Part shown: positions 55,434-64,000 of the stretch, piece after piece
How the letters are laid out: each line of letters begins with the position of its first letter
Numbering within the stretch: position 1 is the first letter of the stretch
NCBI GenBank assembly: GCA_021234155.1
Contig: JAJEKV010000096.1
Span: forward strand, 814,010-878,009
Length of the DNA: 64,000 nt
From: Isoetes taiwanensis
Lineage: Eukaryota; Streptophyta; Lycopodiopsida; Isoetales; Isoetaceae
Direction of reading: 5' to 3'
Made by a program: the position numbers and the translations under genes
Notes under the pieces: generated by a model
What the model was told of the DNA's origin: nothing
Database searches by the model: none
What the model saw: the letters and a program-made list of their open reading frames with translations, nothing else

Positions 55434-56933
55434 TGTGACGTTCCAGTACGATATACGGTCTCAAGACGTATACCGTACTGAACAGTCACGCGTACATGCC
55501 GTCCCAATCGACGTGTACGCCGACGTGTACCCAAGCAAGGGCGCCCTAGGGGGCAACTTGCAATGGTGCGCATACTTAGCAATGTGCGCACTTTTAGACC
55601 TTTAACCCATTAAAGGTAGACCAAGGGTCATGAAAACCCTAAACCTAACTGATAGCCTACATAAGGCACCAAACCCTAACTTTCCCTTTTTCTCCTACAG
55701 ACCTTTCGAGCTCCGATTCGCGCGCCTGAGGAGTCAATTCCAACTCCCACGATCTGCCCATGCGCCCTAGCTTGTCAGATCATCCTTTCGACCGCATCCC
55801 GAAGCAGAACAGAGACATGGACGCCTTCGGATCGAGAGGAGTGAACCAGAGATCAGGTATTTGGTCGATTGAATAGCCTAAATCTTATTCCAGCCTTCGA
55901 ACCAGTAGGTTTAGCCTATTAAATCACCATTAGTAGCCAAGCAGATCCTGAGATTGACTCTAACTAAAGAACCTAACTCTATGAATTAGATTAGTTCTTA
56001 TTACTTATGTTGATATGATGGACGGATGTATTCTGTGGACTCATTGTATTGGGAAGGGGGGTAGAGACTTAAAGCTTAGTAGATGATGCTCCTAGCTAGT
56101 CCCTCTTAGTGCATTACTAGAATTCGGCCTGTGCATAGGAGCCACACCTGGTTGTGGGTGAAGGGGCCAGACTGGCTGATAAAGAGGTTCGTGTTCTGAC
56201 CCTTGAACGATCCCTCTGGTGTGTAAGGCCTACCGGGGATCATTGTGACTAGATCTAATGGCTTACCACTGAGTGCGGGTAAGGCATGGGCTCGACACCC
56301 GTGGGGTGGTGTTCACCTTCCAGTGGGTTCAAGTCGAATAAGGGCAGTGGCCCTCTAGTCACCTTGGGTCAGCATGTAGATCTCTGGAGGGAGAGATCCC
56401 TACCTGCCCTATCGGAACTGGGGAGATGCAACCCAGGAGTAGCCCCTTTGGCTATGCATCCGGCGGGCTACAGTCAGGTCCCAACACTTTTCAGCCTACT
56501 CTGCAAAGTGTGCACAGGAGGGGCGGATGGAGTGGACAACCCTAAGCCATGTTCTTATGCCAGCCAAATCCATTTGCCATGAATTCTGTCTGCAATGACC
56601 TCTGGAGACCCAAGCCGTCAGTCATCCCCTTGAGTCTGAGCCTTGGGTAGGATTCCCCATGCGATGTACTGATCTTTGTCTATGCAGATTTGTGATGGGC
56701 CATCCTTCGAGGTTATGTGTTGTTGATGTTGTATACTGACATGTATGTTTACGCTTCCGCAGCTAGGTAGGCCCTGAGGAAGACAGGGTAAATGACCCCT
56801 TCATTCTTCCCACTGGAACTCATCAAGGTTGCAGTGATATGTGGAGGGCCCTGTATCAGTATGGAGCTGGTATGGGGGATGAACTCCTGTTTGTATACGG
56901 TGAGTGCACCGTATATGAGTAGGGGACGTCACA
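55434..56933 (+). mobile_element. LTR, duplicate block (1.50 kb, best preserved)
   Basis: It starts TGTGACGT and ends ACGTCACA, perfect inverted termini, with a primer-binding site one base later. It is the reference for the other LTRs. No coding capacity is evident: the 98- and 70-codon frames within it recur because the LTR is repeated. Confidence 0.92.
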
Positions 56934-56934
56934 G

Positions 56935-56946
56935 TGGTATCAGAGC
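56935..56946 (+). promoter_or_regulatory. primer-binding site, duplicate block
   Basis: TGGTATCAGAGC is complementary to initiator-Met tRNA. Confidence 0.92.
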
Positions 56947-58855
56947 AATGTTCTTGGGGATCAAGAGCAAAGCACTGGCCATGCTCCCAGTAGTACTAAC
57001 TTGATAAGATCCTCAAACCTCAAAAAAGTGGGGAAATTTTTTCTCATTTTTTTAGTATGTGCTAAGCTAGTAACAGTTAAGTGAACTGGAACATAATAAG
57101 ACTAAAAATAGTGAACCAAAACCTCCTCAGGCAAGGTGGTCTCACACGTCGCGCCTGGTCAAAGAACTGAACTTTAGTTTTTGAGCAGGGCGCTACCTGT
57201 GAGACATTGATCCTAAAACACCTTAAAACTTAATGAATTTCACAAAAGTAATATGGTAAGGCGAGTTCTAAGGTAAGAATTAGTTAGAATAGTATGTTTA
57301 AATCACTTAAATTAGGAAAAAAATGTACAATATCTTACACGTCGCGCCTAGTTAAAGAACAATATCTCACACGTCGCGCCTGGTTAAAGAACTAAACTTC
57401 AGTTGATTTAAATTGGGAAAAAAATGTACAATATCTCACACGTCGCGCCTGGTTAAAGAACAATATCTCACACGTCGCGCTTGGTTAAAGAACTGAACTT
57501 CAGTTGATTTAAATTAGGAAAAAAATGTACACGTCGCGCCTGGTTAAAGAATTGAACTTCAGTTGATTTAAATTAGGAAAAAAATGTACAATATCTCACA
57601 CGTCGCGCCTGGTTAAAGAACTGAACTTCAGTTGATAGGAAAAAAATATTCAAAAAAGTAAAAAAATATTCAAAAAAGTAACATAGTAACTCGAATTTTA
57701 AGCGCCTGGTTAAAGAACTGAACTTCTATTGATTTAAATTAGGAAAAAATATTTAAAAAGTAAAAAAAATGTTCAAAAAAAGTAACATGTAGGAAACAAA
57801 TATTCAAAAAGTAAAAAATGTTCAAAAAAAAGTACATAGTAACATGTAGGGAAAAAATATTCAAAAAGTAAAAAAAAAATTCAAAAAAAAAGTAACATGG
57901 TAACTCGAATTTTAAGCTAGGAATTAGCTAGATTAAAAAAATGTTCAAAAAAGTAACATGGTAACTCGAATTTTAAGCTAGGAATTAGCTAGATTAAAAA
58001 ATGTTCAAAAAAAGTAACATGGTAACTCGAATTTTAAGCTAGGAATTAGCTAGATTAAAAAAATGTTCAAAAAGTAACATGGTAACTTTCAATTTTAAGC
58101 TAGGAATTAGCTAGATTAAAAAAATGTTCAAAAAAGTAACATGGTAACTCGAATTTTAAGCTAGGAATTAGCTAGATTAAAAAAATGTTCAAAAAAATAA
58201 CATGGTAACTCGAATTTTAAGCTAGGAATTAGCTAGATTAGTCTAGCTTTTCAATCTATTTGAAAAAGTAAAAAAGTCTAGCTTTTCAATCTATTTGAAA
58301 AAGTAAAAAAATGTTCAAAAAAGTAACATGGGAATTAGCTATTTCAATCTATTTGAAAAAGTAAAAAAATGTTCAAAAAAGTAACATGGGAATTAACTAT
58401 TTCAATCTATTTAAAAAAGTAAACAAATGTTCAAAAAAGTAACATGGGATTAGCTAGATTAGTCTAGCTCTTCAATCTATTTAAAAAAGTAAAAAAACGT
58501 TCAAAAAAGTAAAAAAAAACGTTCAAAAAAGTAACATGGCAACTCGAATTTCAAGCTAGGAATTAGCTAGATATTTAAAAAAGTAAAAACACGTTCAAAA
58601 TTTTTACGTTCAAAAAAGTAAAAAAATGTTCAAAAAAGTAACATGGCAACTCGAATTTTAAGCTATGGCAACTCGAATTTCAAGCTAGGAATTAGCTAGA
58701 TATTTAAAAAGTAAAACACGCTTCAAAATTTTTTACGTTCAAAAAGTAAAAAACCGTTTAAAAAAGTAACGTTCAAAAAAGTAAAAAAACATTTAAAAAA
58801 GTAACATGGCAACTCGAATTTTAAGCTATGAATTAGCTAGATATTTAAAAAAGTA
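56947..58855 (+). repeat. leader sub-repeats and array A, duplicate block
   Basis: Inverted repeat and TCTCACACGTCGCGCC sub-repeats run to about 57640, then the 61-bp A-rich array. The sub-repeats here are clean (GTCGCGCCTGG), unlike units 2-4. Confidence 0.85.
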
Positions 58856-59815
58856 AAAAAACGTTCAAAAAAGTAAAAAAAACGTTCAAAAAAAGTAAAA
58901 AACGTTCAAAAAAGTAAAAAAAAACGTTCAAAAAAGTAACATATTTAAAAAAGTAAAAAAACGTTCAAAAAAGTAACATATTTAAAAAAGTAAAAAAAAA
59001 CGTTCAAAAAAGTAAAAAAGACGTTCAAAAAAGTAAAAAAACGTTCAAAAAAGTAAAAAACGTTCAAAAGAGTAACATGGCAACTCGAATTTTAAGCTAA
59101 AAAAACGTTTAAAAAGTAAAAAAGACATTTAAGCTAAAAAAACGTTCAAAAAAGTAAAAAAGACATTCAGAAAAGTGAAAAACGTTCATAAAAGTAAAAA
59201 AACGTTCAAAAGAGTAACATGGCAACTCGAAACTCGAATTTTAAGCTAATTCAAGAAAAACGCTCAAAAAGTAACATGGCAACTCATTATTTTAAGCTAC
59301 GCTCAAAAGAGTAACATGGCAACCTCGAATTTTAAGCTAATTCAAGAAAAATGTTCAAAAAGTAACATGGCAAAATACGCTCAAAAGAGTAACATGGCAG
59401 CTACGCTCAAAAGAGTAACATGGCAGCTACGCTTTTTAAGCTAATTCAAGAAAAACGTTCAAAAAGTAACATGGCAATCGGCGCAACGTTTTTAAGCTAA
59501 TTCAAAAAAAACGCTCAAAAAAGTAACATGGCAACTCGTATTTTAAGCTAATTCAGTAAAAAACGTTCAAAAAAGTAACATGGCAACTAAAAAGTAAGAC
59601 GGTGACACTAATGAAGAAGGACATGCAGCTTGCCAGCTGCATCAAGGAGATCCACAGTAAAATTTTGTAAATGATGGAAATTTTTTTTTTTTGAGTTTTA
59701 GACTAAGTAACGTGTGTAATCTTACTTAAGTAAGTTGAGTTAGTAAGTTCCAGCTTTTGTCTGTCAAAATAGACATTTTAGACCAATTTGAGAGGATGTC
59801 TCACACGTCGCGCCG
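58856..59815 (+). repeat. array B and spacer, duplicate block
   Basis: Array A passes directly to array B with no ACR segment. The spacer (59590-59815) runs into X without any LTR junction, which is probably the ancestral arrangement. Confidence 0.82.
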
Positions 59816-59816
59816 G

Positions 59817-62410
59817 GACTAAAAACAAAACTTCAATTTTTGATCTGGGCGCAATGTGTGAGACCTCCAAACTTTGAACCTCCATAACTTGAGCTACAGA
59901 GCTCCAAATCACCTGAAATTTGTTGCAATAGGACCGTTAGACAGCCTAGAATCTATTTATGACCTCAAATTAGGCTAGGAATGTCAAACCCCAGCTCAAA
60001 ATGACCAAAATTGCTCAAACCCTTGAATTGTTTTTCCAAACTGTGGTTTGTTTGTAAATAGAAACATACCCCATTAGTAGCTCGCAAGTATTGATCTCGG
60101 CTCGAAGCTGATGCTTTACTCCTAGATAGAAGTTCTCAAGAACACCCCTTTGTTATAGTCATCTAGACCTCATCATAGCAACCCAAGTCCAACTGTCGGT
60201 ACATCACCTCTGCTCATGCCAAAGTCATAAACCTTGACCTAATTCTGTGTCCTTCTAATAAGAGTTTGACTTATATAGCCGCCACATTGACACTCCCTAT
60301 TGCCAGGGTACCTAGAAAGGAGCTAGAGTCTAGAGCTGCCCAAGTCACTCCATGTGTAGAGATTGGACTCCCCCAAACCAACTTTGCTAGGACCTTAGAG
60401 TATGCCTCAAACATCATGGAGGTTTTACAAAACAACCCTCATGTCATGCCATACCACACGTCCTAATGTCCATAGACTTGGAGATTATAGATATGTCTCC
60501 AGTAATGCTGTTCGAGCCATCTTGCTTGCTTATAGAGCCCAAAATATTGTAGGAGAGCCCTTCAAGCAGACCCTTAGACTCTAGAATATACGAGCATTAC
60601 TTTCGAAGGACGGGGCCAGAGCCACAGAAGAGCTAGAGGCGCAACTCCTTGAAGACATCAAGGTCCCAGCCGATGTACAGACAGATAAGGAGAGGAGACC
60701 GAAAAGGCAGACCCAAGAGAGGGAAGCACAACGACAAACACCTCAACCGACAAACGAGTAGAACAGAACACCACCGGCCTATCATCAATCTTCATCAAAT
60801 GGGAAGAATATTTGGTAACCAACGGCATCAAGAATTTTTCTAGATGTCAACCTCCCAGCTACCACGTCCACGAGCTCACATCAGAAAGAGGATCTCGAGG
60901 CCTTCACCAACTCGATGCACATGAGTTTCAAATGGAAGAACGCAAGGCAGCAAAATACAGGTGCAGGAAGACGCTAGACATCGATGCCACGTTAGCATCA
61001 CGAGCTAAGGCCAGAAGGCATAATCTTCCGTCAAAGAGAGAAGTCAGGGCGACACAAAAGCGTATAGAAACCGGAGGGAAGATCACCACGACCTTGCAGC
61101 CCAGCAGCTCAAGCGAATGTCATGCAACGTCAACAAAAGGAGCAACCAAGCTAGGCAACCACAAAGCACCTAAGGCTGACCAAGACGAGCTTCCAGCTCC
61201 CTTGCACCGGCAGGAGACCATGAGGGGGAGGAGACGCATATCAGGGAAGGAACATCTTCGACTTGAAGGCCCATACCAGCATTAGGGGCAAGATCAAGGA
61301 GGAGAATATCCCACTCGAACAAGAATTCCGGACCCAGAAACACCTAGAAACCAAAGGAAGGACGACCTTACTACGTCAGCCAAGGAGTGCGAGACTCGAA
61401 TGGATAGGACCTAAAAGACGGAGGAGACGACCTAGCCAGCAGGTACGAATCACGCAAAGGCAACCTGAAGGAGCTAGGGTAGGTGCAATGGAGATGACCA
61501 CACTTCCAGGCATAGGAGAGGCACCTCGGAATGAAGCAAAGCCCAAACAACGAGAGTCGCGACTCGAGAATTCAACCCGCGAGGAATGACAATGCCCGCC
61601 CTCACCGACCACGATCTCGTGAGCTTGAAGACATTCAAGAATGCCCGACTGCAACAGCCAGGTGACCCTACTCAAGCGATCAATGGCACCGCACATCGGC
61701 AATCTTGCAACGACACACCGCATGTAGGGACGTTGAGCGGTCACCGCATTCCTTACGACGAATATACACATTAAGGAGGAGCATCTTTCTCAAGAGATCA
61801 CATCGATGAACACTCTTCGCGAATCGGGCGAAACGAGCCCGAATCGTGACATGAAGCTCAACAATAGTACCAAAGATCTCAAGGAATCCCGAAGTCAACC
61901 ACAACGAACAAGATGTAACAAAAACGAAGGATCAAATGCGATAGGAGGGGAAACCCTAAAGGAATATAAACAATTAGGTAGATCTTCGTAGTTGTTTTGG
62001 AAAAGTGGATGAATTAAAATCCCAATGTAAATGCGTATATGTCTATTGTATATCTCGGGCGCTCACAGATATAGTGGAGAAACATGAGTTTACAGTCAGG
62101 TTTTATGGATTTAGCGCTTAGATCAGGAAGCTCCTTCACTTCGACTACCAAATGAGGAAGCAAGGAAGCACAACCATAGCCCAAGGTCAAAATGGAAGAG
62201 CAAGTACGAGGGAGAAACGACCAAAGGCCAAGCAACCTTCGACTTCAAACACTTCCGGAAGTGCCCTCAAGTAGAAGACCTCTCGTCCACCTAATGTCAG
62301 AACAAGAGACAACACCGGTCATGTCAAGATCATCAGCGCTGCACCAGGACATCGTCAGGACGCAACACTACCTCTTGTGGCAGCGGCAACACTTGATGAA
62401 CTTATGACAC
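59817..62410 (+). repeat. segment X, second copy
   Basis: It is collinear with 45109-47700. Differences cluster in short patches (e.g. 60600-60680, 60950-61060, 61555-61625, 61820-61880). The same short frames appear, shifted in places, which argues against coding function. Confidence 0.6.
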
Positions 62411-62549
62411 GAGTGGCGTCAACAATAGAAGGAGGAAAGACCCGACATCAACGAGCCAACTAAGAAGGCAACATCTCGGCGACCATAATTCCACCTTGTG
62501 GTACCCTAGGCGGAAAACCCTAGGCGCTCGTTCTGGAGCAATTCCGATC

Positions 62550-63363
62550 ATGGCAAAACCACCAAAAGCAGTCAAAGCTAAATCTGGCTCTTCCGATATT
62601 GACAGCAATGATGCGACTGCATCTGATACAGGGGCAGCAGGGATAGAATCTGCAGGGACAGAATTGGCATCTGTTGCCATTGATTGCAACCTGCTGCAAC
62701 TCGTCCAGTTTTTGTGCAGCGAACTGAAGGAGGCCAGAGAAGATATCCGCTCCATAAAAGATGAAGTCAAGGTTGCCAAGGAGGAAATTGTGCAATTGAA
62801 ACATCAGGTTGAGAAACTTCATGATGCTATTGCAGACTTAGAGAATCAGGCACCCGAAGCTGGATATGGAAATATAGATTCGAATAGTACTGATCATTTG
62901 GCTGCAATGGTCTCTTCCGAAATTGAGACTAAGGTTGCAAACCTCTTTGAAAAAGAACAACAAAGGGTATGTGAACATGAAGAACGTGCAGCCAGGGCAA
63001 ATAATATTGTGGTGGCTGGGCTTCCAGAAAATGATAAAGAAAACATCAAAGAAGTGATAGATATATTTTTCCAGGAGACTATGCATCTAATAGATCCGGC
63101 ATTCATTACATGTAGACGCATTGGCAAGAGAGTGGATGGGAGACAGACCTGTACTGCTCAAATTTGGTAGTCTGGATGCTAAAACCCGTGTGTTGCAGCA
63201 TAGAGGCAATCTGAAAGGCCACAAAATCTGGTTGAATGATGACTTGACGCTGCAACAACAAGCTGAGCGCAAACTAATGCTGGAGGAAGTCAAAAAACTG
63301 AGAGATGATGGGAAGAATGCTTATATCGTGAATCATAAAGTGATTGTCCATGGCAGAGCATAG
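62550..63363 (+). pseudogene. LINE-B ORF1, second copy
   Basis: ATG at 62550 (MAKPPKAVKAKSGSSDIDSN) opens a frame through the coiled coil and NNIVVAGLPENDKENIKE to RRIGKR, ending at 63170. The remaining C-terminal part (RPVLLKFGSLD…VIVHGRA, to TAG 63361-63363) is in the +1 frame. The same shift is in the first copy, so it is inherited or functional. Confidence 0.78.
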
Positions 63364-64000
63364 GGAAGCGAGGCCCTCAAGCTGCTTGTATGGAATATAC
63401 ATGGTTTGGATGAATCTAAAATATTGAGTAATTCATTTCTTGCTTATGATATATTGTTGCTTACTGAGACTTGGGAACATGAGTCTAACAGACTTCTAGA
63501 TATCCCAGGTTTTACCTTGCTAGATTCAGCCTGGAATCTGCAAGGCACAAGCAGAAGAGGTTGGGGTGGAATTGCGTGTTATTTAAAGGAGGACATACAT
63601 GCTTCTGTCACGGTTGTAGGTAAAGATAAATATAACCAGTTTATTTGGATAAAAGTTGCTTCTCCTGGCTTTGAATGCTATGTCGCATGTGTGTATTTTG
63701 CACCTTTAGACCCGCATCCCGCACCAGTGTATTCAATGGATGGATTAAATGGAGAAGATCCTTTTATTCACCTGACAGCTGATATTATGCGCTTTAAGGA
63801 GCATGGGCATATCTTTGTAACAGGGGACCTTAATGGTCGTATAGGTACAAAGCAAGCGTCACTCCTTTCTGGAGAAGGTAATGCCCTATGGCTATTAGAG
63901 CAATCAGCTAGACCTTGGTCGCGCAAATCTGCGGATATGATATCCAATAAGATGGGCAAACACTTGATTTCTATGTGCGAGTCCTTTAACTTTGTTTTAT
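63364..64000 (+). CDS. LINE-B ORF2 endonuclease, second copy, partial
   Basis: It is open from the codon after the ORF1 TAG, in the same frame, to the window end. It reads GSEALKLLVWNIHGL, then LTETWEHE, RGWGGIACYL, VYFAPLDP and GDLNGRIG. There is no ATG before the first endonuclease motif, so translation would need readthrough, reinitiation at a non-AUG codon, or a later start that loses the catalytic Asn. Motifs needed for APE-type nicking are present up to the truncation. Confidence 0.8.

Larger units (their letters stand above)
62411..64000 (+). mobile_element. LINE-B, second copy, cut by window end
   Basis: It is collinear with 47701-49290. Its 5' flank again ends CTTATGACAC. It is better preserved at the start of both ORFs than the first copy. 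Confidence 0.85.

Noticed and set aside
1-64000. tRNA or rRNA genes
   Set aside because: No cloverleaf-like sequence or conserved rRNA words were noticed by eye. The only tRNA-related signals are primer-binding sites. A covariance-model scan would be decisive.

Overview
This window is repeat-dominated nuclear DNA of a land plant. Plant evidence: Helitrons with CTRR 3' ends, LTR elements primed by initiator-Met tRNA, pieces of an ACT-domain-repeat (ACR) gene, and GT-AG exon fragments. The LINE at 47701-51430 has a CR1/Jockey-like tail that I do not associate with flowering plants, so a fern, lycophyte or other large-genome non-seed plant is my inference, not a demonstrated fact. No intact ordinary gene was found. 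Most sequence is transposon, transposon-borne gene fragment, or decayed gene.

Layout. 1-6.2 kb: decayed gene-like pieces, including an unidentified two-exon fragment, a repetitive-family pseudogene, and an old copy of a repeat seen again near 53 kb. 6.2-8.1 kb: a 1.64-kb LTR with a primer-binding site, inserted into an Arg-rich ORF. 8.1-13.5 kb: AT-rich DNA with minus-strand exon fragments, notably two exons of an ING-family gene carrying a stop. 13569-17386: a minus-strand Helitron with a second Helitron of the same family (15494-17381) inserted 5 bp from its 5' end; both are filled with pyrimidine-rich minisatellite. 17.5-18.7 kb: a GC-rich, broken histone H3 gene of CENH3-like character. 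18.7-21.2 kb: remnants of a Ty3/gypsy element with a gag domain.

21541-54149 is a 32.6-kb block whose left part starts again at 54150 as a tandem duplication. Each copy starts in the last 57 bp of a Helitron and runs through an L1-type LINE fragment (LINE-A), a 1.5-kb LTR with its primer-binding site, A-rich minisatellite arrays, a 2.6-kb unidentified segment (X), and a second LINE (LINE-B). In the first copy the LTR/array part has expanded into four head-to-tail units (boundaries 30160, 36941, 43153). Units 1 and 2 carry a 2.9-kb segment with ACR exons; unit 3 carries part of it.

The elements interact by nesting: LTR inside LINE-A, LINE-B inside X/Y, Helitron inside Helitron, gene segment inside an array. 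Units 2-4 and the first LINE-B copy show odd patchwork differences, often at CTG/CAG sites, which may be assembly or basecalling error. Sequence in 30-49 kb should be treated with caution.
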